64,000 bases of DNA, taken from the NCBI GenBank assembly GCA_964034945.1, contig OZ035960.1:84692148-84756147 (forward strand). Reading direction: 5' to 3'. Shown here piece after piece: positions 42,667 to 53,289 of this stretch. Source of the stretch: Chrysopilus asiliformis (Eukaryota; Arthropoda; Insecta; Diptera; Rhagionidae). A program made the translations under genes and the position numbers. Below the pieces are notes generated by a model. The model ran no database searches and was not told where the DNA came from. It was given only the letters and a program-made list of their open reading frames with translations. Within the stretch, counting starts at the first letter, position 1. Every line of letters starts with the position of its first letter.

Positions 42667-43850
42667 CTAATCACGTTTTGATATTGAATAATCGATGAGT
42701 CCCATTTGGTTTCGGCATCCCTCAAGCTTTTGGGCTGATAATCCTTTTGTTAAACCATCGGCGGGCATATCGCTCGTATTTAAGTATGATACTTCGTTGT
42801 TGGTGCGCTGGATCTTCTCTCTGATGAAGTAATACCTTATGTCAATGTATCGACTTCGATTGTTGACGGTTGGATTCTTCGCAATAAATTGCGCGCTCTG
42901 GTTGTCATTAAATATTTGTAAAGGGTCATCCTTCCTAAATCCTAGTTCCAGCAACAGGGTTTTTATGTATATCGCTTCTTTGGCTGCTTCGGTGAGTGCT
43001 ATGTACTCTGCTTCAGCGGTTGATAATGCAACTGTCCGTTGCTTTTTGGTTCCCCACGAAATCGGCGCTCCAGATAAGATAAATAGTTCAAGTCCATTTT
43101 CATATTCGGTTCCATTGGAGTTTTGCTTGGGTTGGCATTTTTCATGTTGAATTTTTCCATCACGTTTTTAATGTATGTCCTCTGTGTAACGTAGACACCG
43201 TTGTTCTCACTTTGGGTTATTTCCATCCCGAGAAAATGGTGCAATTTTCCGAGGTCTTTGATATCAAATTGGTTTGCGATATGTTTCTTAAATCAATCAA
43301 TTTCACCTTCGTCGTTCGACGCTACGATGATATCATCGACGTATACTCCAATTAGTATTATTTTCCGTCTATTTCGTCTTATATAAACACAAGGATCGTT
43401 CTTCAATCGCTGCAGTCTCATGTTTTGAAATGTGTTGTCTAGTTTTTGGTACCATAATCGTCCGGCTTGTTTTAGCCCATATATAGCTTTATTCAATTTG
43501 CATGCCTGTTTTGATTTCGAAGTTTTCTTATTCATCATTTCATAGTATCCGTCCGGGATTTCCATGAAAATTTCCTCTTAAGTTGTGACGTCGAATTGTT
43601 GTATTTTCAAATTCCACTCAGTTGAAAGTGCGAATATGGTCCTTATTGAAGTTTGTCTCGCCACTGGTGCGTATGTATCTTTGGAATCAACGCCTTGCTG
43701 TTGAACAAACCCTTTGGCTACCAATCTAGCTTTCCTTTTGATGATTTCTCCCCTTTCATCATATTACGCTCCGCTTCCTTTATCTTACCAAATTTGCGTG
43801 CTTTGATGTTTAGGTTCGTTCTTCAAACTGGACTGGACCTTGGGGCACCA
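42667..43850 (-). pseudogene. pol: Copia A pol: RT and RNase H (broken)
   Basis: A frameshifted block near 43650-43780 encodes the copia RT start (DSKDTYAPVAR-like). Then KLNKAIYGLKQAGRLWYQKL and IGVYVDDIIVASN with YVDD intact. HHFLGMEITQSENNGVYVT and, after a shift, FNDNQSAQFIAKNPTVNNRS and DMPADGLTKGL form the RNase H end. Gag, protease and integrase are missing. Confidence 0.85.
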
Positions 43851-43935
43851 TAAACTGCAGATTTACCATCCGCTCAATATCGAAACAAACCAAATCTATA
43901 CTGAATTTGGATAACGCCTTAAAATGTATCGCGCG

Positions 43936-44309
43936 AATTAACTTTTTTGTTATTCTTCGGAATAAAAAAAATCACTTTTTATTTAAAATTTCTTTATTAT
44001 TACTTTGGCAAATATCTTAAGATATTATTGTTCGGTTAAATGCATCCACTCTTTAGAGGGATCCCGAATCAACTGCACTGAATTCAATTCTTAATATCTA
44101 CAAAATGCATTCGTTTCTTTATCTCACTTATACTTTGTATAAGTGCAATTCATGCATTTAAATTTCTTATCGAGTATTGAATTATAAGAAAAACTCCTAC
44201 GTGTTTTTCTTATAATTTTACATTAAATTCTTCGATAATCTCTTACCAATCATTTTTAGCTGACGGTGAATGTTTTGTCTTTAAGTTGGGTGAATTACCG
44301 GATGTAACT
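43936..44309 (-). mobile_element. Gypsy D 3' LTR (374 bp)
   Basis: Reads the same as 50320-50693 base for base by eye. Minus-strand ends AGTTACATCCGG and AAAAGTTAATT, matching the AGT...AATT style of errantiviruses. CGCG duplicates at 43932-43935. It holds TCAGTGCAGTT (initiator-like), AATAAAGAAA and AAATAAAAAG signals and short hairpins. The last 22 codons of env lie inside it. Confidence 0.95.
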
Positions 44310-45745
44310 CCTCCCACCTTAGTATCTGGATTCTCCTGAATCTTGTTTATAATTTTTATTTCGGGTTTCTTATGCTTCAGATAAAAATATACTAATAACA
44401 CAATAATTAGAATTATTATTAGCATTGTAAAGCTTCCCAAGCCGTAATTGATTTTTTTGTGATATTTTAATTCCCGAATTTCCTGAATATTTTTCTCTAA
44501 GTTCAGTGCAATTTCTTCGAATGTTAATTGATTATTGCTTATATTAAAACTTTCAATTGGATTGATTACAAATTTTTCCTTAAATTCATAAATCGTATTA
44601 CTATATATTTCATTGTTAATATATAAAGTACAATTATTAAAGTTAATAATATAATTGCCATCAAGTTTAATTTTTCTTGAATCACAATTGGATTTTAATG
44701 TTTTATTTCTCATATTGTTTAAAATCAACATATTATCATCTAGATTTATATGTTCTTCTTCCTTTTTTATTATTAGTTTACAATTCTTCTGAACTATACA
44801 ATTTTTACTTAATTTTAACTCATTTAAGGTTTTATTATCTTCATAAAAATAGGTTTTGTTTTTAATTTTTATTACATATTCTAAATCAGAATCAACTTGT
44901 TTACTATATGAATTTGGGACGGGTATTATTAGCCTTTTATTCGCCTTTATAGTCATCGATGGTATTTTAATTGCAAATACGATTTCATTATCTCTAAATT
45001 TGGCTACAGCTAATCTGATATTTAATAGTTTTTTAAAATCAATGTCGTATTCGATAATTTCTTCTTTGGTTAAAGCATCAGGGTGTAAAATACCTATTCT
45101 AGCTGAAGCTATGTTATTTTGAATATGTTCTACTCTACTTTTAATAATATTTAATTTAAACAATTGCTCAAGAAAAATTCCTTCTGTTAATATTCGTCGG
45201 TTTGTTTCATTTAAATTTTTAAGCTTTTCTTGTATTTTAATTCGATCTGACATTATTATGTTTTTTAATTGAATAAAAGTTTTATTAAAATTAGTATTAA
45301 TTCGAATCTGTTGATTAACGTCTTTGATAATTTCGTGATTATTTCCATCAATTACTGAAAAGTGTTTTTCTATATTTTCTCTATCATCATTATCCATAGT
45401 ACCGTATAGCCAATTCATTATCTTACCGCCAAAGTTAATAAGGCCTCTCTTACTTCTATGTGGTACTATTGTTCTTATCTTATTTTTGATATTATCTATT
45501 TCTGTCCAAACGAAGTTTTGCTGATTTATTAAATTTAACAATTTGAATGAAGATTCTAAGTCATTTATTATTTTTAATATTTCATCGGGGTTTATAACAT
45601 GTATAATTATATCAAATTTATTTACTATATCAACTTCACCTACACTTATCTCTACATATCCTATATCTGAATTAACTTTCTGAATCGTCATCATCTGATG
45701 AGTGGGTGTTATCATCGTCAGTAATATTGTCATGAGCGTCAACAT
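44243..45745 (-). CDS. env: Gypsy D Env (500 aa), F-type membrane glycoprotein
   Basis: Hydrophobic N terminus (MLTLMTILLTMITPTHQMMT) is a probable signal peptide. HRSKRGLINFGG near residue 97 is a furin-like RxKR cleavage site followed by a Gly-rich putative fusion peptide, the layout of baculovirus-F-like Env proteins. Several NxT/NxS sites lie in the ectodomain. A membrane anchor LIIILIIVLLVYFYLKHK is near residue 450, then a ~40-residue tail. The start overlaps the end of pol by 74 bp, so expression probably needs a spliced mRNA. The purine tract is read as KVGGV within the tail. Uninterrupted. Confidence 0.9.
   Translation of the reverse strand: MLTLMTILLTMITPTHQMMTIQKVNSDIGYVEISVGEVDIVNKFDIIIHVINPDEILKIINDLESSFKLLNLINQQNFVWTEIDNIKNKIRTIVPHRSKRGLINFGGKIMNWLYGTMDNDDRENIEKHFSVIDGNNHEIIKDVNQQIRINTNFNKTFIQLKNIIMSDRIKIQEKLKNLNETNRRILTEGIFLEQLFKLNIIKSRVEHIQNNIASARIGILHPDALTKEEIIEYDIDFKKLLNIRLAVAKFRDNEIVFAIKIPSMTIKANKRLIIPVPNSYSKQVDSDLEYVIKIKNKTYFYEDNKTLNELKLSKNCIVQKNCKLIIKKEEEHINLDDNMLILNNMRNKTLKSNCDSRKIKLDGNYIINFNNCTLYINNEIYSNTIYEFKEKFVINPIESFNISNNQLTFEEIALNLEKNIQEIRELKYHKKINYGLGSFTMLIIILIIVLLVYFYLKHKKPEIKIINKIQENPDTKVGGVTSGNSPNLKTKHSPSAKNDW
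44310..44320 (-). promoter_or_regulatory. Gypsy D polypurine tract
   Basis: Minus strand AAGGTGGGAGG directly before the 3' LTR start AGTTAC; primes plus-strand DNA synthesis in reverse transcription. Confidence 0.8.
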
Positions 45746-48700
45746 TGTTAGAAGTTTGGTCTGTAAATTTCAAAGGTCGTTTAACATTAGAAATATGTAC
45801 GTTTTCGAGAGGTTGTTTTCTAAATTTAGGTTCTTCTTTGTGACGTAGACTTTTGTAATTTTTTATAAAACCCGTTTCTCTAGTTTCTATATAATTTTCG
45901 CGATTTGTATTTCGTTTTGAAAGCATTTTTCTTTTACTCTCATCTAATCTCTCTATAATGTTATGATTATCAATTTTTCCTTCTTGTACTTCTAATGGAG
46001 TAGCCTTAATCGTTGAATGATATGATTTATTGTAAAATTCAATTGCTCTCAACATTTGAATACGAATTGGGAATTTTTGAACTAAATTTAGAACTCTAAT
46101 TTTTTCAGAAATGGTATTATTCAGTCGTTCTATATCTGCGTTCCCTGTGTGACTGTTTGGTTTAGTTATATGGTAATTTATGTTTTCTTCAGAACAGAAT
46201 TGCTTTATATTGTTACAATTAAATTCGTTATCAAAAACTAGTTTTTCCATTTTCCCTTTTATTGATATGAACTGTCTTAATTTCTCCACCAAAGTCAAGC
46301 TGTTTCTATCTTCAAGATAGAAGCTGATTGCGTGTTTTGAGAATTTGTCTATAAAATTGATGAACGAATGTTTACTGTTTGTATAAACATCGACATGAAT
46401 TATTTCATTGATCTTTTTGGGGGTTTCGGTGAATTTAAATTGCGGTTTAATTGGATTTCTGTCATATTTTGCTCCTGTGCAATAGTCACAGTTATTTATA
46501 CACACTTGGACTGTTGTTTTTAAATTGGGATTATATATAATTTTCTTTAGACCTCCATAAGTTGAGTCTATTCCAGTATGACCTACTTCATTCGTATGGT
46601 ATCTAGATATTTGTCTAACAACATTTTCTTCCTCTAATATGTCTGTTGCAAAATAACTACATTTGACAAATTTGATATTTCTACTAGATGGAAAGATCTC
46701 AATTATTTTCATTTGTAATTTATTATATTCGTGATCGTTTAATTCAGAATATATTCCTATTTTACCTTTAGTAATATACCTTCTTAAAATATCAGAGGCA
46801 AAATTCTCATCTAGATCTTTTTGTTCTATATAAATTCTACGGTTATTGAAAATTCTTTCATATTCTTTATCTTTGTTTTCTAACAGTATTATTTGAGTTT
46901 TAAATCTATTTACTATAGTTTCCAAAATGGGAATATGATCGTACAAGTTCTCTTCTTGAGAATGAGTTGTTTGTACTTCAATTGATTCATGATCTGAATC
47001 ATCGCTACTTGAGCTTTCAAGATTGTTTACAAACATATTGTTTAGATCGACACTCAAATTTTCAATGTCTAATATGTTGCAATTAGTGCCCAAATTTTCG
47101 GTACTAATTTCTTTTCTTTGTTGCGTTGACCGTATGTTGTTTATTTCATACGTATCTTTATTTATTCTACTTAGGAAATCAGCAACTTTGTTGTCTTTTC
47201 CTTTAATATAATCTATATTTATATTGTATTCCCCTAGTTGAATTAACCACCTTTGAAGGCGTGGGTTAATATTTTTACCAGAATATTTCGCGTGCAACCA
47301 CTTTATGGGTTGATGGTCAGTTTGTAAATCAAATTCTCTACCGTATAGGAAGGGTCTAAAATATTTTGTACTCCACACGATGGCTAATAGCTCTTTCTCA
47401 ATTGTAGAGTAATTCCTTTCGTGGTCATTAAGGGTTCTTGATGCATAGTATATTGGATGTCCATCTTGTGTTAGGACAGCACCTATAGCGAAGTTACTTG
47501 CGTCTGTTACTAACTTAAACTTCTTATTATAATCAGGGTATTTCAGAACCGGGTAATTAGTTATTAGTTCTTTCAATTTTTCGAATGCTGAGATGTAATT
47601 TGGGTCGTTAAAGTTAACTTTCATATTCTTTTTTAAATATTTGGTTATGGGGTGTGCTACCTTAGCGTAATCCTTTATGAACTTACGGTAATAGCCGGTT
47701 ATACCTAGGAATGACTTTATTTGTTTTTGAGTTGTTGGTAATTTTAAATTTTGAATTATTTCTACTTTTCCTGGATTAGGTTTCACGCCTTTGGGAGTTA
47801 GAATATGTCCCAAATACTGTGTTTCTTTAGATAAAAAATTACACTTATCTATCTGTATTTTTAAGCCGGATTCTCTTAGCTTATTGAATATTTTCTTTAT
47901 GTTAACGATATGTTCATCTAAGGACGTACTAAAGATTAAGATATCGTCTAAATAGACGACGCATATTTTGTTAATAAATTCTCGAAGGACGGAATTCATT
48001 AGTCTCTGAAATGTCGCTGGAGCATTTTTTAAACCAAACGGCATTCTGATATATTCATAATGACCGTAGGGTGTTGAAAAGGCTGTTTTCTTTCTGTCTT
48101 CGTCATTTACTAGGATTTGGTGAAACCCTTTTGCTAAATCTAAAGTTGTGAAATACTGAGCTTTCCCTAATTTGTCGAGTATACCATCTATATTTGGTAT
48201 TGGAAATTTATCATTTACAGTGACTTCGTTTAATTTACGATAATCTATAACAATTCGCCATTTTTGCTTTTTAGAATTGTCCAGTTTCTTGGGGACTACC
48301 CACAAGGGACTGTTATATGGGGAGTTGCTTTCTTTTATAATTCCTGTGTCTAACATTTCATTTATTTGCCTACTTATCTCATTTTCGTGGGCCTGAGGAT
48401 ACCTATAAATTTTTGAATATATTGGGTTACTAGTAGTGGTAATTATTTCATGTCTTATCTCATGAGTGGACGTAAGAATGTCACCATCATGAAAAAATAA
48501 ATCATTATATGATTTTAATAGGCCAGTTAACATTTTCTTTTCTTCGTTATTTAAATGACTGAGACTTAGTTTATTAATTATTTTATTTTCAACGGTTTCT
48601 AACGTGCATATTTTATTTAAATCGAATGGATAATTATTATTTTCAAACATAATTTTGTTATCTCTTACTTGCATATATTTTTCTTCTAAGTCGATTTTAA

Positions 48701-49015
48701 CTTTTAACGGAGTTAAAAGATTTTGTCCTATAATTGCGTCGTAATCGCGACCAGTTAAATCTATTACTTTCCAAGATATTGTGCCTGACATTTTGAATTC
48801 TTTCGGTATTGGGGTAATAATTTCGTACTTTATTTCATTTTTACCATTAATCGTGGAGTAGTATATGGGTTGATTTAACTTTTCTTGAGGATAACCGATT
48901 AAAATATTTGGCTTCATAATACTGATGCTAGCGCCTGTATCTACTAAACATCTTATTTTGTGATCATTGATTGTTAATACTGCTATTGGTAGTGTATAGG
49001 TCGAGGCTCGTTTGA
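45672..49015 (-). CDS. pol: Gypsy D Pol: protease, RT, RNase H, integrase
   Basis: Entered by -1 frameshift at 49016-49022; the first methionine is at 48917 but the protease lies before it, with LVDTGASISI at ~48945. RT: WRIVIDYRKLNEVTVNDKFP, FTTLDLAKGFHQI, PFGLKNAPATFQR and VVYLDDILIF. RNase H: VTDASNFAIGAVLTQDG, IEKELLAIVW, TDHQPIKWL. Integrase: HTNEVGHTGI...CDYC zinc finger and core residues in HVDVYTN, FDNEFN and DIERLNN. All catalytic residues are present and no stop interrupts ~1,110 codons. The 3' end overlaps env. Confidence 0.95.
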
Positions 49016-50008
49016 AAAATTTTGGCCTTGTTCAATATTTCCTATTTCCATCGGTTCCGGGACATTCATCGGTCTATTGTTTGAATTGAATTGTCTGGAG
49101 TAATTGTTATTGTAATTAGGGCGTCTGAACTGGCCAGAATTATTATTACGAGTATGACCGTTGTTCATATTATTATTGTAATTGTTATGTCTGTCACTCG
49201 TATATGTGTTATTCTGTCTGAAAGGTCCTAAATTGTTATCTTGTCTTTTATTATTATTCTGTACATTTTTCTGTTCAAATCGATGTGACGAATTGTGTGG
49301 AGTTTTAAACCCTTTTTTGTGACGGTGGTCTATGGCTCTTTCGTCATCTAACAATTTTAATTGAGAAAATCTATTATAAATTTCTATTAGTGTTGCGTCA
49401 ATTGGAACATGTCCTCTAACTAAATTATCCATTTTTTCTAACAGAATACCAACGAGATACTTATCGTTGTTAACAGGAGAATAATTAATTGGTCTTGTAT
49501 CATCAAATTCATATAGCTCATTTAATTGGTAATTTACAGATTTTAATATATCAAATAAATCTCTTAAACTACATACCTTAATACCTCTACATTCATTAAT
49601 TAACTCTGCATAATCTTTCCTCGGCCTAAAGTGTAACTTGAGTTCACTTTTGATGATTTCCCATGTTGCGTTTTCTCCTAGTCGCTGGATACATCGTTTC
49701 GGTTCGCCTTGTATTTTTTCATTGATGACAATCTGCATTGCGTAGTTTAGAAGTTCCTGATTGTTGATGCATAGTGCTGCTGCGCCTTCTATGGATTTGA
49801 TGAATTCGGTTAATGTAAATTCCTCGGTGCCGTTGAACGGTTTTAATCTTCGGTAATGACTCAGCACTTGTTCCGGTGTTAATTGAAATAAATTCGGTTG
49901 TGGTACTTGTTGATGCACAGCAAGTAATTGCCGTAACTGATTCATCTGCTCTTGCTGTTGTTGAAGGGCCTGTCTCAGGACCTCAATTTGTTGTTCTGGA
50001 TTTGCCAT
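48983..50008 (-). CDS. gag: Gypsy D Gag (341 aa)
   Basis: Starts MANPEQQIEVLRQALQQQQE, a Gln-rich coiled-coil-like N terminus. Capsid-like middle: LSHYRRLKPFNGTEEFTLTE, LHFRPRKDYAELINECRG and MDNLVRGHVPIDATL. The C-terminal ~110 residues are Asn/Arg-rich (NNNYSRQFNSNNR) and there is no CCHC knuckle, so RNA binding is probably by this basic region. It ends 33 codons past the slippery site, overlapping pol. Confidence 0.92.
   Translation of the reverse strand: MANPEQQIEVLRQALQQQQEQMNQLRQLLAVHQQVPQPNLFQLTPEQVLSHYRRLKPFNGTEEFTLTEFIKSIEGAAALCINNQELLNYAMQIVINEKIQGEPKRCIQRLGENATWEIIKSELKLHFRPRKDYAELINECRGIKVCSLRDLFDILKSVNYQLNELYEFDDTRPINYSPVNNDKYLVGILLEKMDNLVRGHVPIDATLIEIYNRFSQLKLLDDERAIDHRHKKGFKTPHNSSHRFEQKNVQNNNKRQDNNLGPFRQNNTYTSDRHNNYNNNMNNGHTRNNNSGQFRRPNYNNNYSRQFNSNNRPMNVPEPMEIGNIEQGQNFSNEPRPIHYQ
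49016..49022 (-). promoter_or_regulatory. Gypsy D -1 ribosomal frameshift site
   Basis: Minus strand A AAT TTT in gag phase (codons CAA AAT TTT TCA), a canonical X XXY YYZ heptamer. The -1 frame is open from here through the protease. I did not establish a downstream pseudoknot. Confidence 0.75.
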
Positions 50009-50045
50009 TTTGATTAATTACTTGTTATTTAGAATTTCACTGAAC

Positions 50046-50290
50046 TCACTTTTATACTATAACTTTGTCTTTTAATATTTAGTTACGTTATTCGATCACT
50101 GGATTCACTTTTGTTTTATAACTTTTTCTTTTAACATTTAGTTACGTTATTCGATCACTGGATTCACTTTTGTTTTATAACTTTTTTTCTTTTAATATTT
50201 AGTTACGTTATTCGATCACTGGGTTTCCTTTTGTTTTATAACTTTTTCTTTTAATATTTAGTTACGTTATTCGATCACTGGATTTCCTTT
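50046..50290 (-). repeat. Gypsy D leader: four ~60-bp tandem repeats
   Basis: AGTTACGTTATTCGATCACT followed by GG recurs at 50081, 50140, 50201 and 50260 (spacing 59, 61, 59), each with a T-rich TTTATAACTTTTTCTTTTAA segment. They lie between the primer-binding site and gag. In Drosophila gypsy this part of the leader carries the clustered insulator-protein sites; a comparable role here is only an analogy. Confidence 0.9.
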
Positions 50291-50302
50291 CTTTGGAGGG
50301 AA

Positions 50303-50320
50303 ATCCTACCAACTGCGCCA
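50303..50320 (-). promoter_or_regulatory. Gypsy D primer-binding site (tRNA-Ser type)
   Basis: Minus strand TGGCGCAGTTGGTAGGAT, close to the PBS of 17.6/297-type elements. Its first T is the last base of the 5' LTR. Confidence 0.85.
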
Positions 50321-50693
50321 ATTAACTTTTTTGTTATTCTTCGGAATAAAAAAAATCACTTTTTATTTAAAATTTCTTTATTATTACTTTGGCAAATATC
50401 TTAAGATATTATTGTTCGGTTAAATGCATCCACTCTTTAGAGGGATCCCGAATCAACTGCACTGAATTCAATTCTTAATATCTACAAAATGCATTCGTTT
50501 CTTTATCTCACTTATACTTTGTATAAGTGCAATTCATGCATTTAAATTTCTTATCGAGTATTGAATTATAAGAAAAACTCCTACGTGTTTTTCTTATAAT
50601 TTTACATTAAATTCTTCGATAATCTCTTACCAATCATTTTTAGCTGACGGTGAATGTTTTGTCTTTAAGTTGGGTGAATTACCGGATGTAACT
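50320..50693 (-). mobile_element. Gypsy D 5' LTR (374 bp)
   Basis: Same sequence as 43936-44309. Outer flank CGCG at 50694-50697 completes the duplication. Transcription should start inside it and run toward lower coordinates. Confidence 0.95.
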
Positions 50694-50894
50694 CGCGCAG
50701 CAACTTTCAAAAGGCTAGATCGCCATGAGGCCACAGTGAGAGAAAGAATCACCGGTCTGGCACTAAAAAAATGGCGTACTATGATTCTGGGGCACCTCAC
50801 TATATTTCTTGTCAGAAGAAGAGCTTTTTTAAAAGCTTCTCACAATCGTTCTATGTCTGACACAATATTTTTTGCCACCCCTACAACATTTATA

Positions 50895-51020
50895 GTGGCG
50901 CGCTACAATATTTCTAGCGCGCGCTACAACATTTATAGCGGCGCGCTACAATATGGCTAGTGGTGCGCTACAATATAGCTAGTGGCGCGCTACAATATTT
51001 CTAGCGCGCGCTACAACATT
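50895..51020. repeat. 22-bp GC-rich minisatellite, ~6 units
   Basis: Units such as GTGGCGCGCTACAATATTTC and GCGCGCGCTACAACATTTAT alternate. The GCGCGC core resembles the CGCG insertion site of gypsy D about 200 bp away. Confidence 0.9.
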
Positions 51021-51173
51021 TTCGACAGAGTTTCTAACACATTTACTTTGCATTTGGTGGAATGGGCAGTTCTTTTTTGTTCTTGGTGGAAGCTTGGTGG
51101 AAATGAAACTTTGGGGTAAGATTAGATTTGGAAACTTCAAGATATCGACTGTTATGTTCTACAACAATTCTTT
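51021..51173. other. Gene-free flank
   Basis: No coding pattern; 3' flank of the CMC-like transposase. Confidence 0.4.
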
Positions 51174-53224
51174 TTAGTAAAACATACCATTCTTATTTAC
51201 GCTATTAGCAAACACTATATCAATTATTTCTCGTAGAACTAAATATAATTTCCATTCGATAGAGGCGACAGGTACTTTATCTCCCACTAAAAATGAAAAG
51301 TTTTTAACAAAAACGAACGTTTCTGAAGCTGACATTTGTATTTTTTTTTGTTGGAAAATATCTATATTTAAGAGTGGAGGTCTGTTTACATTAAATTCAC
51401 CATAATTGTGAGTGAGCATTCAGTAGTTGAGTTCAGATAAACTGAAATATTGGTATTTAATTATAAAAGATTCCAATAAACATATCATATCATACCGGCA
51501 AATGCCCTCTAAAATATCATGCATAGGATCAACTACAAAGTTATTTGTAACGTGAAACAAGGGAAGAGAATTCCAAATGGAGTTTTCTTTAATGCTACAA
51601 TTTTCAAAGCCGCTCAAAGACTTTTTTTGGTAAAACTTTTCATCAATTTTTTCCGATAATGAGTTTGCTAATGCTTTTATTTCAGTCTTTGAACTTTGAC
51701 AAAATCTTCAGCAATAAATTGGACTGAAAGATTCTACAAAACCCAATGCTGAATAGATACCCAAATTATCGCCGAGAAATAATGATGGCATTAAAACCAC
51801 TTTTTTAATTTTGCCACAATTTACATGAATACATGTCTTATACAAATCGCAAAGTGAGTGCACAAATTCATGAAACAATCGAGTATTCCCAAATTTTTTT
51901 CTATTCTCCGAGAAGAAAAGCATTGCCAGAAATATAAAAGATAACTGAGATTGGAGTTTTTCCAATTTTCGATATGTTTGCATGATTGCCTAGTCCGTTA
52001 TTGATTTCAAAGTCATCAAATCAAATAAAAAGTGGCAAGTAAAGGATGTCATCAGAGTTTTTTAAATTTTTTATTTTATTTTGGAAATGATCTGATTGGA
52101 AAAAATCGTATATGCTGTCTTTATTGAATTCTTTTAATGTATTTAAATAAGAAATAATGTCGCGCAGGAAATTAGTTTTATTAAAAAGCTTATCAAATAA
52201 TTCGCGAAGAGATATAATTTTCGATGAATAAGTAATTTTCTTTAAATCTATTTCGTTATTGTAATTTACAAATTCCTCTTTTTCTTCGTGGATAACGGAA
52301 GTTGTTGTTGAAATATGACAACCCAAAAACTTCAAATTTTTCAGAAATTTGTATTCAGTCAAGGAGAGTTTTTGATTGAATATGTTGAGTATATTATCAA
52401 GAGCGAATTTCGCTTCTTCATTAAAGCATTTAGTTTTTTCTTCATTTAAAATACTTTGGACAAATTTGTTAAATTGAATTATTGCATCTAAACAGTGTTT
52501 TCGAGGTATCTCGTTTTTACAATAAAATGGCAGAATACATTTAGTAAACTGATGCTGTCGCTTAAAGCTATTTAAGTTATCAAAAATTCGTGGACAACTG
52601 ATGCATGAAAGATTCGTTAAACCTACATGCCATACTTTAAAATGGAATAAATACGTTTGTGCATTGTTAAAATTATTTTTACAGATACTATAATTTAAAA
52701 TATTCATTTCTTAACTTATATTTCTATTTCGTTTTAGATTTAAGTCATTTGCTAAAGTTAGCAATTCGCTATCGTGTTGGTCGCCTGGGCAATCAAGTTG
52801 AAAAATAAATTTTTGTGAAAAATACCAGACTCTAGAACACTCTAATGGATATCGAATGTTCAACCCCAGAAAAATTCCCATGCAAGCTTCGATTGCTTCA
52901 TCCAAATGACGAAATGAGTATTTCGTTTGAGCCACCGCGACATAAATTACACTTACGGGCGATCCGATTACATTGATTTTTGGTTGCACGATTTTTTTCA
53001 GACGCCTTTGTGCTAATAAATTTTCTCTTTCAGGAGTATCTGCTTCCTGCAATGTCTATAGAAAGAATGAATATTAAAGTACGTCTAGGCAGTGTAGATT
53101 TTTTACCTTATAAAAAGAAATAAAGCTCTCTTGCACTTCGATTTTTGTAGCTCTTACTGGTTTATTCAACTCCGTTTTAAAGTTGTTTTTTCTAATAAAA
53201 TATGGAAGGAATAGCAACGAAAGT
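51174..53224 (-). pseudogene. CMC/EnSpm-like transposase, broken
   Basis: A first exon ends AAG before GTAAAA at 53107 and a 51-bp intron (53056-53106) leads to QEADTPERENLLAQRR and VSVIYVAVAQTKYSF. Next is a C2H2-like segment (FHFKVWHVGLTNLSCISC, NSFKRQHQF), then LFLGDNLGIYSALGFVESFS and FHVTNNFVVDPMHDILEGI. The GDN and DxMHDxLEG motifs recur in animal CACTA/Chapaev-type transposases. Frameshifts near 52710, 52010, 51700 and 51420. Superfamily assignment is from motif memory, moderate. Confidence 0.55.
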
Positions 53225-53289
53225 GGACCTTTGTTTCTCTCTGTTGAGGTGTGATAACACTTTTAATTTCATTTCAAATCTTATTAAAC

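Larger units (their letters stand above)
43932..50697 (-). mobile_element. Gypsy D: full-length, apparently intact errantivirus-like element
   Basis: Target duplication CGCG on both sides, identical 374-bp LTRs, primer-binding site, leader with tandem repeats, gag, pol (-1 frame), env and purine tract, all in order on the minus strand and without an interrupting stop. Identical LTRs mean a recent insertion. Env presence places it with insect endogenous retroviruses of the gypsy/17.6/ZAM type; the closest genus cannot be set without alignment. Confidence 0.93.

Noticed and set aside
50670..50960. 96-codon plus-strand frame starting in the gypsy D LTR
   Set aside because: Begins inside the LTR and ends in the 22-bp minisatellite; no recognisable domain.
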